DNA of 64,000 bases from Exophiala sp. HKRS030. Lineage: Eukaryota; Ascomycota; Eurotiomycetes; Chaetothyriales; Herpotrichiellaceae. The notes beneath the pieces were generated by a model. It did no database searches, was not told the origin of the DNA, and saw only the letters and a program-made list of their open reading frames with translations. Location of the stretch: positions 2,542,001 through 2,606,000 of the forward strand of contig JAHWDD010000004.1 in NCBI GenBank assembly GCA_023897205.1, in the 5' to 3' direction. The position numbers and the translations under genes are program-made. The first letter of the stretch is position 1; each line of letters opens with the position of its first letter. Shown in pieces: positions 34,251 to 45,390 of the stretch.

Positions 34251-36689
34251 ATGAATGGTGAACTCGGAAACACGTACAAGATGTCGCTATACCTGTCTGA
34301 TGATGACTTACCCGACCTCACAGCCATTGTCGCTCCTCGACCACTCATGGCCACGAGCACCAACGCGTCGGTCAGAAGATCACCGCGAAAAAAAACTACC
34401 GCCGCGACGAATGGGGCAAAATCACCGCAAAAGAAGGACACTGCAGTGTGTAGCACCAATCAAGGACCACCAAGAAACTTAGGATCACATCAACTTCCCG
34501 GTCGGTCGCCCGCAAAACGGACCAAGTCTTCGAAAGCGATGTCGATTGTCGATGCGATTCCTGCTCTTCCCCGAAATTCGTCTACAACGGAGGTACTTCT
34601 CAGCTCCAACAATCGTCGATCAGGCGCAAGCCCCCAAGAAAGTCTTAGGTTAGCGCATATTGATTCTTTGCTGCTACCACTGAAATCTTTGGCGATGGAA
34701 GAAAAGGAGGACCAGGAGGATCCGCCGGTTTCAAGGCTGGTGTGGGCTACGGAACGTCTGCAGAGCGATAACGGACCGTCCAAGTCGAGAATGTCACGTA
34801 TAACAGAGGCTGCCAGAAAATCGGCTTCAGAGAGATCTGGGAAGCATAAAGCAGGAGGCAATGTCGCAAGCAGATTTGTGCTCTCGGAGGCACGATGTAA
34901 TGACGACGCTGAAAGCTCCATGGATGAAGAGGACGAAGATGACGATACCGATCTTAGTGGCTTCATCGTTGACGACGATGCAGACTTGAGTTATTATGAA
35001 AGCTCAGCATCTGAGGCAGATGACGATTGGAACGCTTCCCGCCCACAACCTTCACGAGCATCACCTCGAAGGAGGCTTCACCGAGGTCGTCGTAGCGTAC
35101 GACGCACAGATCATGCTGATAATGAGGCGACGGGTTCTGAGAAAGAAAACCAAGTTGCTGGTGGACTAGTCGATGCCCTAAGAAAGATGCGTCTGTGTGA
35201 GGACACAGATGAGGCGAAACAGAGAACTTCAGAAGTAATTGATTTAACTACTTCACCTCTCAACTCACCTAACCTAACATCAACCACGATTCAGCGGATG
35301 AACTCACCTCAATTTCTCGGTCCCAAGGATCCCTTTGCGGTCACAAGCACGATTAATGTCTTCGATCCCCCGGTCAGGTTGACAGCACCATCTGAGAAGC
35401 CTAGTCTCAAAGATACTCCTCAGTTTGCTATTGGAAGCACGATGGATAACATGGAAGATCAGGGATCTGAAAAGATTCCAGCTGACAGTGAACTCAAAAC
35501 ACCACCCAAAACACCACCCAAGTCCCCAGTCAAACTGAAGTCACCTTCCAAGTTGTTGTCTCCATCCAAACGACAATTTATCCCCCGGTCACCTCATCGT
35601 CAAAGTACCGATGCTTTTTGGGACCATAACATGGTTAATGAGTGGAACGACGAGTACTCTCCAAAGAAAGCTCCGACAACATCTCCAAGGAAAATTGGTC
35701 TTGCTAGGTATCAGATCTGGTCCGACTCTAAAGACAACCAGGACCAAGATATGTCCAGTTCAGACTCTCTTCCAAGCCCTTGCACGTCGCCTCGAAAAGC
35801 AACAGGCAGAGGAAGGTCACCCATGAAGAGCCCCGAAAAGGAGGAAAAGAAGCGTCAAGCCGAGGAGAAACGAGCCGCGCTGGCCAAAAAGAGAGACTTC
35901 GACAGTCGTAAGGTCCAACTCGCCATTGACCTTCTGAGCGAACTCGACCTGGGTGTGGCTGATTCGAAACTCGGAAGGCTAGCTGCAAGCACCGGCGGAG
36001 TGAAAATCATATGGTCCAAGACGCTTCGATCGACAGCAGGCCGAGCAAACTGGAAGCGAAGTGTGACAAAGGTCTCCGGGTCACCAGTCAAGGGTGGAGA
36101 GGTCAACGGTCCCGGGGTGAAAGTTCAGCACTTTGCCAGCATCGAACTTGCCGAGAAGATCATCGACTGTGAGGATCGCCTCGTCAACACGGTTGCTCAC
36201 GAGTTTTGTCACTTGACAAACTTCATGATCAGCAACGTCCGTGACCAGCCACATGGAGCCTCGTTCAAACAGTGGGCTGCGAAAGTCACGTCTCATTTGA
36301 GGAGGAGTGATGTCGAGATCTGGCGTCAAGCCGAGGTCACCACGAAGCACAGCTACGTCATCAACCACAAGTACCTGTGGGTGTGTGCCGGCAGAGACCT
36401 TTCGGCGGCAATGGCCTTTCTCAACATCGAAGAAGACGAGGGCTGCGGCGCTGAGTACGGCCGACACAGCAAGAGCATTGACCCGGAGAAGCATCGTTGT
36501 GGGAGGTGTAAAGGTCGTTTGGTTCAGGTACGACCGAAGCCCAGAGCCAGCCCACGGAAGAAGATGGCAAGTCCCTTGAAAAGAGAAGGCAGCACAGAGA
36601 GTACGAATTCCAGTTCGAGAATGAGTGCAGGGAGTGACAGTACCGGCACCGTGGGAAGAATGATTGACTATGTCGAGTTGAGTGATTAA
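34251..36689 (+). CDS. GCNA/ACRC-like SprT-domain metalloprotease
   Basis: A single open frame of 812 aa. Residues 1-560 are acidic, Ser/Pro-rich and mostly disordered, with many Ser-Pro and Thr-Pro kinase sites and Lys-Ser-Pro repeats. A SprT-like protease domain follows, with the zinc motif His-Glu-Phe-Cys-His at residues 650-654. A C-terminal zinc ribbon contains Gly-Arg-His-Ser-Lys-Ser-Ile-Asp and Cys-Gly-Arg-Cys-Lys-Gly. This order (acidic disordered N-terminus, SprT, ribbon) is that of GCNA/ACRC, nuclear proteases linked to DNA-protein crosslink repair. The first ribbon cysteines are Cys-x19-Cys apart rather than the usual two to four, through an in-frame insertion. A second in-frame ATG at 34281 starts a Ser-Leu-Tyr-Leu-Ser-Asp-Asp-Asp segment and may be the real start. 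Confidence 0.9.
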   Translation: MNGELGNTYKMSLYLSDDDLPDLTAIVAPRPLMATSTNASVRRSPRKKTTAATNGAKSPQKKDTAVCSTNQGPPRNLGSHQLPGRSPAKRTKSSKAMSIVDAIPALPRNSSTTEVLLSSNNRRSGASPQESLRLAHIDSLLLPLKSLAMEEKEDQEDPPVSRLVWATERLQSDNGPSKSRMSRITEAARKSASERSGKHKAGGNVASRFVLSEARCNDDAESSMDEEDEDDDTDLSGFIVDDDADLSYYESSASEADDDWNASRPQPSRASPRRRLHRGRRSVRRTDHADNEATGSEKENQVAGGLVDALRKMRLCEDTDEAKQRTSEVIDLTTSPLNSPNLTSTTIQRMNSPQFLGPKDPFAVTSTINVFDPPVRLTAPSEKPSLKDTPQFAIGSTMDNMEDQGSEKIPADSELKTPPKTPPKSPVKLKSPSKLLSPSKRQFIPRSPHRQSTDAFWDHNMVNEWNDEYSPKKAPTTSPRKIGLARYQIWSDSKDNQDQDMSSSDSLPSPCTSPRKATGRGRSPMKSPEKEEKKRQAEEKRAALAKKRDFDSRKVQLAIDLLSELDLGVADSKLGRLAASTGGVKIIWSKTLRSTAGRANWKRSVTKVSGSPVKGGEVNGPGVKVQHFASIELAEKIIDCEDRLVNTVAHEFCHLTNFMISNVRDQPHGASFKQWAAKVTSHLRRSDVEIWRQAEVTTKHSYVINHKYLWVCAGRDLSAAMAFLNIEEDEGCGAEYGRHSKSIDPEKHRCGRCKGRLVQVRPKPRASPRKKMASPLKREGSTESTNSSSRMSAGSDSTGTVGRMIDYVELSD

Positions 36690-37697
36690 GTTGACTACCG
36701 ACCACCGAGGGTCAAGGATGGGGAATTGGAAATCGACAAGCTTGGATTTGTCCTGTACAACATACACACACCCACGCTGTGTAAACACACGATTCCATGA
36801 TGACGGGGCGTTGGTCGATTTCTTGTTGTATGCTAATAATTGGTTTCATTGGGTTGGAGAATATCGGGAAACCAGACCAAGATCAAAATTGATGACAGCA
36901 TCGCATTGCATTGCATCGGGGAAGATCATAACATTGTACATTGGTCCAGAAAAGATTGGATATGTCCAACTCGGAGAAACATGACATGAATTCTATGGAC
37001 AGTTTTGTTTTGGAACAATGGGGACTTCTTATGGGACTAGTTGAATGTCGGTAGCCGTGGTCCCTAGATACTGAGAATTGAGAATGTCGAGTTTTTCTTC
37101 TTCGATACCTCAAGAGTTGCCTTGACCCCCGTCATAGAAGATTGTCTGATTCGCGAGCCGACATTGAAGCAAAGGAGAATGGTACCTCGTCTCTCGATGG
37201 TAACGTTTCAATGTTTGGTATTGCCTACATAACTACCTATCTAGGACGGTATGACCAGGAATGGACTCTTTTCGGAACAACAGATGTGTGGTCCTCTTTT
37301 CCAAGTTTGCCATTCTCGTCGGATCTCAATGGGCTATATCTTCCCGCCTTTACTCGACCATATATCATACCATGACCTCCTTCTTTGCGTAGCCCACCAT
37401 GCCAGGCGCTAAGCACCGCTTCGGTCTGTGCGTGTCTCAATAATCTCAGTACTGTTCATTTTGGTTTTGGTTTATTTTGGGGGGAGTTTCCCTCTCCTCG
37501 CGCATTGCCATGTTCACCGGCTCGTTGTAAAAGGAGGTTGTCGTCTTTTTTCGAGTTGGTTTAGAACCGATACTGTAAATTCCCCGTCCACTATCCTCCG
37601 TTGCAATCCCTTTGTTTCGTATTTGCCTCCAATTTCCCCTCCTTGTGTTGTCGTCGCATTGAAGGATCGGCGTGCCACCGGGAAAGTTCCATCCATC
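36690..37697. other. Convergent intergenic region, about 1 kb
   Basis: 3' flanks of the SprT gene (+) and MOG1 (-). Contains a G6 run near 37479 and T/G-rich sequence. No gene seen. Confidence 0.55.
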
Positions 37698-38736
37698 TCA
37701 TGCGGCAGCACCAAAGAGTCCAAAATCTCTCACTTCCAGAGTCGCCACCACCCTCTCGAGTAGCTCCCTGGCGAATCCCACCTCGGCCGCGACCTCGCCG
37801 TCATCCTGGGCAACCTCCTTCATCGGTACGTTGATCCGCACACAGAGGTCCGTGGCGTAATTCTTCATTCTCACCAGCAGTTGGAGTTGGTAGACTATAC
37901 TCTGGGTCGGGTTCGAAGACGACGCCGCCAGCGCTTGACGGCCACCATCACCTGACGTGGACGGGGGCGGCCCTCGAGACCTCGACTCGACACTATTGAT
38001 ATTTCCCGCCACCACGAACGTCGGGAACCCAGACAGACTCGCGTGGCGCATGGAGATCTTCTGTGGGTTCTGGAGTGGCGACGCCAACGTGTCCGGTGGC
38101 GCGATCACGTCCGTGAAATGGTACTTTGCGGCGTCGACGTCGACGGAGTCTTGTTGTGTCAACGCTCCGTTTGTCTGCGGGGTTTGTTGTTGTTGGCCAG
38201 AGAGTGGGATCGGTTGGACGTAGTCGTTCAATTCGAAAATCACTGACATGAGTGTCGTGGGGGAGAGGAAGACTTCTTGGTGGTCAGGGATCTGACGGAT
38301 ATCACTGTTTTGGGGAGGGTGGGGTTGTCAGCGAATGTTCTGGGTTGTGGGACGTGTTGGAAATCCAGCGAGAGAGATGTCTGCAGAATCAGGGGAATAC
38401 CAGTATGTTTGACATGGCCATACTGCGGGCGATGTGGACGAGAGCCCAGTGGTGACGAAGAGTGTCTCTTCTCGACCAAAAGACACAATGCCATGCCCAC
38501 TCGGTGTAAAGCGGACAGACTCTTGACAGACGTACACGGTACCACATGTCCTTTTCGTCTTCTTCTTCTTCTTCTTCTTCAAGTCCTCCCGTGTACAGTA
38601 CTCTTTGCAGCCGTTGCAGACTATGGTAGGTGGAAGTGGGGGAGAGAGTATCTTACCTTGAATCGATAAATTCCGTGGGCAGTTCCAATGCCACTGCACC
38701 TCCATAAAGCTCTCGGACGTTGTATGTGATCGACAT
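37698..38736 (-). CDS. MOG1: Ran-binding nuclear import factor Mog1
   Basis: Two exons, 38736-38657 and 38304-37698, give 228 aa. The N-terminus carries Arg-Glu-Leu-Tyr-Gly-Gly-Ala, then Glu-Leu-Pro-Thr-Glu-Phe-Ile-Asp. Across the intron comes Asp-Ile-Arg-Gln-Ile-Pro-Asp-His-Gln-Glu-Val-Phe, the Mog1 signature. Mog1 binds Ran and releases GTP, helping nuclear import; in fungi it also links to osmostress signalling. The C-terminal Leu-Leu-Val-Arg-Met-Lys and Leu-Arg-Asp-like strands fit the alpha/beta fold. A Gln-rich loop near residue 55 and a Ser/Pro loop near 120 enlarge the protein beyond yeast Mog1. The intron, 352 nt, is by far the longest in this window and holds a TCT microsatellite. 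Confidence 0.92.
38558..38580. repeat. (TCT)n microsatellite in MOG1 intron
   Basis: About 7.7 trinucleotide units of TCT on the + strand, GAA-type on the MOG1 coding strand. Confidence 0.9.
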
Positions 38737-39479
38737 GTCTGTTGTCCTGGTCGAGTTTCGGCGGGCTTCTGAAGTCTCACGGAAAAAGAGAACGAGTAAT
38801 AATACACTGCACGCAATGAGAGTGCACAGGGAGTGGTGATACGTTGGGCTTGTATGTGTGTGAGAGCCACAGCCGGTTTTCGAACCCGAATATTTTTCAA
38901 GATGCGATTTCCCACAGAAAGATAATATATTTCACTTCAGGCACCCAATTTCAACAGGCAACACAGAAGCACCGATGCCTGTTCGAAACCATGTCCGATA
39001 TTCAAAACGTAACTGGTCAACTGCTTCGAAAGGCACGATGCCTACATGGGCGAGTACCAGGATTCTTGTCTGGTTTTCACAAAGTGATGTTCCGTTGTGA
39101 TGATCTGGATATCTTCAATCCCACCATGGCCTGATGTCAGCCGAGGTTTACCCGATCCCCCCCAAGGCTACGAGAAGCTCACGAGGCTCTCAAGTATCCA
39201 ATGCAACTGCACGCATTGCAAAGCATCACTGCGACTACTGTCATAAAAACATGTAAAGTAAAAGTCTAGTCCAATGTATATCAAAGGGGATTCAATTTTC
39301 TTCAGCTACAAATCTAAACAATTCAATCGCAACGCTAGCCGGCTTCCAATGCCTCGAGATTACATGCCTGAATGGACAACTTGTGCATTGTGCCCAAGCC
39401 CACCCAGAGAGAAGTCGGGGACCCCCATGAACATGATTCAATAAAGAAACAACTCGATATTGTGACAACCCCATCTCAC
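38737..39479. other. Intergenic region upstream of MOG1
   Basis: Promoter of MOG1 at the left, 3' flank of the GH72 gene at the right. No gene recognised. Confidence 0.55.
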
Positions 39480-41295
39480 CTACAACAAGATCATGCCCGC
39501 ACCGGACACGAATGCAACAGCGAGGAAGGACACGGCTTGCAGGAGACCAACATGGGCAGGTGTAGAAAAGCTAGGCATACCAGCACTGGAGCTTTTTGAG
39601 CTGCCACCGCTGCCGGAGCCGGAGCCAGATCCAGAGCTGCCGGTGCCGCTTGGTTGCGATGTGACGGTGCCAGTGCCTGCACTACCAGCCTGGCTGATCA
39701 GTTTACTGCAAGTGCCGGTTGGGTTGACAGGGGACTGCGTCTTCGCAGATCCCGAGAAGTCACAAGCCGATGCGCCGCTACCAGCAGACAGTTGTTGTTG
39801 GTAGTAGTTGTTTAGTGCGAATCCAAGTTGTTGAGAGGGGTTACACATGGCATAAGCCCCGTACACTCCCTCAGTTCCATTCGCCGTGATGCCAGCACAA
39901 GTTCCTTGACCTAGACCACATACCACGCCAAACAAATCACCAACACCGTCGTTAGAGACATTGTCTGGAACACAGCTAAGAGCCTTGAACATGCAGTCAC
40001 AGAGCTGCTCGTTTGGCGTAGGAGGAAGATTCGACGAAGCCTGCCAGTCGCTGCCAACAGTTGGGCAAGCCGCGGCGGCAGTGTTGGTTGGGGTGTAGCT
40101 CGCGGAGTTGACTCCTGTGGGATCAATCGAGGCCAGTTGGGAGGACAGATAGTTGAAGTCGTCCAATGTGCTGACGGAGTTTCCGTCGACACTGACGAGA
40201 CCTAATCAAAACATTAGCCGTAGAAGATTTTGGAGGAGCACGTTCTGCTGACCATAGTTGTTCGCTTCCTGGAAATACATATAGACGATTCCACCAGACC
40301 AGACTGGAGACATTTGGTCGCCATACAAGGCCTGAACCTCGGTGAACTTGCGAGGCTGGACCGTATTGCAACCGTACTCGGCAAAGAAGACAGGGACATT
40401 GTAGGTGGAGAACTCCTTGGTGCGCACATCGTAGCCGGATTCCGTGTAGCTAGAATCACCACACCAAGAGTAGATGTTGTAACCCCAGAAGTCAATTGAC
40501 TGGGAAGACTGGCCGCAGTCGAAGTAGTTGGCCAAGTTTTCGCGGATGTCTGCATCGTCGTTCGTCGCATAGCCGACACCCAGAGGCCTGTAGTTCTTTT
40601 GTTTTATGTATGCCTTCATATCACGGACGGCAGCCTTGACAAAAGCGCTTGCATCGGTGTTGGTGCTGTTGTTTGAGACCTCGTTGCCCGCAAAGAAACC
40701 CAGGGTGTTTGTGTAGTTTGCCATTGCATCCACTACCGAAGTGTAACGGCCGTAGAGGTCGTCATTCCACGATGGGCTGTCTCGAATGATGGACTGGCCA
40801 GGAGCAGCCAGATCGGCAATGACATAGATGCCAGCGTCAGCCAGCGCGGTCATGCAGGCGTCATGGTTCTTCGTAGGATCGATCGCATAGACACGGACGG
40901 TGTTCGTTCTCAGCTGTTGGAGGTAGGGAATGTCTCTCTTGCAAGCGGCAGAGTCGGCGAGGGGGTCAACGTAACTGTTGCTACCACCAGATGATCCAGC
41001 GGTAGTGCCCTGAAGTGACTTGTCAGTGGAATGCGTGAAAGGAAATGCCAGGAAGTTTTACATTTCCAAGGTAATCCTGTTGATAGGCAATGCCTCGGAT
41101 GTAGAACTGAGTTCCATTCGTTTGATAGAAGAATTTGGAGCCCTAAAAGTCGCAGGACAGTCAGTATATCGCAATGGTCGTCTCTAGGGAGGTCGGCGCA
41201 GTCGGACGCACCTTGATCACAATAGGATCGACGTCTGCTTTTGCCGTAAGGAAAAGCGCAGCTCCTGCCAAAGCAGCTGCGGTGAAGCCCTTCAT
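39480..41295 (-). CDS. GPI-anchored beta-1,3-glucanosyltransferase, GH72 + CBM43 (Gel/Gas type)
   Basis: Four exons, 41295-41212, 41142-41062, 41009-40253 and 40201-39480, sum to 547 aa. A signal peptide (residues 1-20, Ala-rich) is followed by a GH72 catalytic domain. The acid/base Glu lies in Gly-Asn-Glu-Val-Ser-Asn and the nucleophile in Phe-Ala-Glu-Tyr-Gly-Cys. A Cys-rich X8/CBM43 domain follows (Cys-Asp-Cys-Met, Cys-Gly-Leu and others), so this belongs to the long GH72+ subfamily like Gas1/Gel4. Then come a Ser/Gly-rich stretch and a hydrophobic C-terminus typical of a GPI signal. The enzyme cuts a beta-1,3-glucan chain and joins it to another, lengthening wall glucan outside the plasma membrane. 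It is head-to-head with FKS1, which makes its substrate. Confidence 0.95.
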
Positions 41296-42369
41296 TCTGA
41301 CGAATGTGGTGAGGTATCGAAACGAAGGTTGAGAACAAGGGAGATAGTGACCCTGGCGGACAAAAAGGCGTTGAAAATGATCCGCCCTTGCCGAACAAAG
41401 GCAAGAACGAAGGACGATAAGGTAAAAGACTGAAAGAGTGCGAGAAACAAAACCACGCACCAGTCGGCAGCAAACGAAACCTGCGACTGGATTCTACAAC
41501 TGTGAAGTGTTGTTTTTGTTGCTTGAAGAGAAAGGAAGCGAAACAAATTCAGGGATGGATGGGATTGCAAGACCCGGGGTTGAAGATCATAACGGGCGAC
41601 AAACTACTGTACAAACGTGTGTCGACGCCACGCAGCCCTTCAGAGTCGCGGAGTTGACGGCGGTTCAAGCAAGTGTCTAGTCGAGGTCCAGGCAACGCCT
41701 AATCCGGATGGTCCAAACACCTTCTGCTCGTGTTCGCATCCCTTTGTGGCCATCGCAACGAGCGCTGGAAGCCCACGCGTCCACTCAATCACCCCCTACA
41801 ACACAAGGTACTGTGTGAGTCCACGTACTCGTGTGCCATCAATGCTACCCGTAAAGAGTGCTCAGACTCTGCCGATGAATTGCCATTGGCCATCCCCCCT
41901 TTTCCACAGATCTGTTTCTCGTTCCGCTCCTTTTTTTTGGTCGGGCGACACGCGTCCTGATTTTCCACACCACGCATACAGTGTTGATGTGTTTTTGCTC
42001 GGGTCGAACTGTGTGAGAGTCTGATCTTCAGTAACGAACACTACATGAAGATGATGTCCTCATTTCAATACCTTGGTTTGAAGGGCCTATCACGTCCGCT
42101 CCTATATAGCAGCTATACAGCAGTATCGAGATCTCACTGTGCAAGTGTTACAAGTCAACGTTGGGAGGCATATGGGGTATCTAGTATGAACAAAGAGTCA
42201 GACGATAAAGAGTGACATGTTCATACCAGGAACCAGGGCTTTGGAGCAGTTGGATACCAGTTTCTCAGGCATTGGATCGGTTCTGATGTTAAGCAACCCA
42301 TGAGCAGCAAAGAGATACAGACATTCGTCCGAGTACAGCATGAGGCTCTTCATTCTTCACACTCATTCC

Positions 42370-43793
42370 TGTACACTGCACAATAAATGTGTGGTGGGCA
42401 ACGGACAACAAGCTCGGACTTATGAGCTGCATTTCAAGACTCACTACGGCAGTATACTGTACAGATCAGGAGTAACATGAACTACCTTCATTTGCCACGA
42501 GGTCGTCCAATCTGTAAATGATCGATGAGAAAATTCTATGTATGTCTCACCAAGCCAGATTATGGTTGCATGGTTGCATGATCTGCCGAATAGTTTGTCT
42601 CGCAGGCTCCAAGTAGTGTCTCGGCCTCAAGTTGCGTGGATGAGATCGTCTTGATCTCCATTTGTTCATCCTCGAAATTGCACTTGTCAGTGGATGCTGA
42701 CGAGGTCCGAGCATGATTGGCAGTGGACCTCCTTATCCAGATACCCACAAGTCCTGAGGCCCGGCTATCACGCACCCGGAGACCATGGAAAGACAGACAG
42801 TAGGGCCGGTATTCCACCAAACAATGGACGATATGGGCCTCGTCAACTTTAAAATAGCTATTCGCCACACCGCGCCGTTCTTTGGGCTATTTAATTCCCA
42901 TCAAAGCTTGTTTCACTTCTTGGAGGTGTTCCCTGCCGAGGGATGACCTTTTGTTGATAGTGTTTGTAGTCCACTGTACAAGTCTTCGTACAGAGTACAG
43001 TAGGCGCCATCAGCCTGGGAAGAACGCTTGCAGAAGACTTTCAAAGATCAGCATCTCTCGCCTCTGCCATATAAAGAATAAGGTAGCTAAAAGTAGATTT
43101 CACAACTGCTCCGACAAGTGATCATCGACAATCTATATGTACTGTACACAACAGATGCGGATTCCTCTCGCGTCAATGGCGTCTGCAGGTCCACAAAATA
43201 GATGATGCGAACTTTTCGGTCTTTGTAGCCACAGTGGAACGATGGAAGAAAAGAAGTGTACTTGGACGAAGCAACCGAAACTATCGAACCCGTACCCGTA
43301 GGATAGTTTTCAGTATGGCTGCACGCCGAACGGCCAACGCACGGGAAGTTGTTGGGGAGAATCCCAATGTGCAGTACTCTGTACAGTACATCTTACGAAG
43401 TGGAATGTCCGGATCGTGCCGGATGAGCAAGGCGTGCTGTCAGACCATTCCTTCAAATGAATAACGCGTGGCATCAGGCGTCGATGAGTGTTTGCATAGA
43501 ATGCTCGACATATTGCAAACAAGGCGGGAGATTGCAACGAACCCTGGCTTACAAATGATGAAGATTCTCTGCAAAAGGTCACGGTTAACGGACAATTCAA
43601 GCACCGTTCCACAGTATACTGTCAGCCCGCTGAGCGGTGCCTTCACTCGTACGAAGTATGTATAGTAAAAACCAAATGTTAAGGAGTTCCGTCGGTCGGA
43701 CTCGTTTCGAAGACGATTGGATGTGAGGTCCATGAACTCCGTTCGGATATACAGTACGATAGGTTGGCAAATTTTCCATGCTCTGTACGGAGT
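42370..43793. repeat. Cluster of GTAC-centred palindromic words
   Basis: Words of the TGTAC/GTACA type recur at 42370, 42454-42463, 42973-42980, 42988-43002, 43139-43147, 43374-43389, 43612-43621 (a perfect 10-bp palindrome) and 43751-43793. Their meaning is unknown. Confidence 0.5.
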
Positions 43794-44705
43794 GTGGTAA
43801 TATGGTACATCAACTTCTCCGTCGAACGGGCAAGCTGCATTTTTCCTAACCCATGAAATGTCCCAAACGCATTCGGGATCTGCAACGCAGCACCCCCCCT
43901 CTTTTGAAACACCACCCGTATGACCAGGTTCAGGTTGTGGTAAACCAGGTTTTGACGCCGGACTCGAATGATGCTGGGGTCGTGTTATCTCTCAATTCTG
44001 CAATCAGCGTGGTGTACGGAGGACAGAGGATCCTTTCTATCTCGGGCTTGTCAGTCGTCAGTTGTAGATACAGTGTGCTCGTGTAAAGGTTGGATGTGGC
44101 CGATGCAATCGGTTCGGTGCATAGCCACAGGATAAAGCTGATCCCAGCCACGCAATGAGCCTCTGATATGCGGCGGGCGCCAGAGATAGTAATGAGCAGC
44201 ACCGGGGCGGAAAGTCAGTCCGTTGAAGCATAAGCGATGCAAGACAACGGTCGATGGGATGACGGCGAGATGGTGTCGCGATCAACTGTCCCAGAGCGAA
44301 TTGCAAGGACTGGAGAAGTCAAGGCGTGGATCCTACTGCTCCATCGAAATTGAGTGAGAAGAGAATTATTTATCCGTACAAGGATTATGGCGTGTGAGAT
44401 GTGCATGGGGAGTGTGGCGCGGCTTGTGCGTGTGTTGCAGATGTTTGGCCTCTTCAGCTCCCCGGTCGAATGCCCCTTGTTTGGTTTTGACCAGCTTCTG
44501 TCAAATCCTGGCCGGAACAGGTCAAGCCTTGATTTCGCCGGCTGCCCCTGCCTGTGCCCTGCCCACCCGAAATCAAAAGCCCACCCTCCAAAGCCTAGTG
44601 AGCCTCTCTGACTCGCTCGTAGCCATCCAAATTTCTGTCCTGCGCACTGGCACGCCCCTCTGCGGCCCCTAATCCCGAAACAAGCAGCAGCAAACCACCC
44701 CCAAG

Positions 44706-44802
44706 CTCCCTGCCCTGCTTCTCCCTCCTCCCAAAGCCTGCTTTTTTTCCCAGGCTCTCTTTGTCGTCGCCTTTTTCCCTCGATCAGCCTCATTTCTTTT
44801 TT
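44706..44802 (+). promoter_or_regulatory. FKS1: Pyrimidine-rich tract in FKS1 upstream region
   Basis: A C/T-dominated stretch of about 95 bases, about 590-690 bases before the FKS1 ATG. Such tracts often precede the transcription start in strongly expressed filamentous-fungal genes, so the FKS1 leader may begin just after it. Confidence 0.45.
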
Positions 44803-45390
44803 ACAACAATCACTCGTTGCCTTTTTCGTGTCTACCTTTACTCGCTTCTATCGCTGCGAGAGAGGCAAGTGCAAAGGGCAGTTTTCTTACAACGCCCAAG
44901 AAAGAGGCGCTGGTAAGATCGGGATCGTTAGCTTGCTAGCCACGCCTGCCGCGAACGCGCACCTGCATTGGCTGAGCAACCACCGCTCCTCCTTTCACTC
45001 GTTTCACAACAACCCTCACCTTACAACTCTTTTCACGCCGTTCTCACCTGCGTCCTTGACCACGTTTGTACCGGCTCGTCAAATTCCAGACTGTGTGTTC
45101 GTTCGATTACGCACGGCCATCAAAATTCTCTGGATTGACGATTTTGGACGGCCTGAACATTCGTCTACCAAGCCTACCCCTTAACAAGCCCCTCGCTCGT
45201 TCTTCAGTATCTCATAATAATTCAAGCAATCACACCGCGGAAAATCGCTCAAAACCGGAATATCTTAACTGCTGTGCGAGTTTTTAATGGGACTGTTTTA
45301 AGGTTGGTGAGATTCTGCCATTGCTTGAACAAGAGGCACGGAATGAATGAAAGTGGTATTGACCGTATGGCAGCAAATACATTCCACATC

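Larger units (their letters stand above)
41296..45390. other. Long divergent intergenic region between the GH72 gene and FKS1
   Basis: About 4.1 kb, the longest gap in the window. Open frames here begin at non-ATG codons or lack protein character. Likely contents are the promoters and long 5' leaders of both cell-wall genes. GTAC-type palindromes cluster in 42370-43793. Confidence 0.55.

Noticed and set aside
42230..42300. Short stretch with a GTTAAGC-like word resembling part of 5S rRNA
   Set aside because: The surrounding bases do not match 5S helices or internal control boxes, so no RNA gene is called.
44215..44793. 192-codon open frame on - upstream of FKS1
   Set aside because: Its Arg/Gly/Trp-rich composition is what the reverse of a pyrimidine-rich promoter produces; it has no domain character.
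45343..45390. Earlier in-frame ATG of FKS1
   Set aside because: It would add 16 residues unlike the usual FKS1 start; the ATG at 45391 (Met-Ser-Gly-His-Pro) fits the family better.
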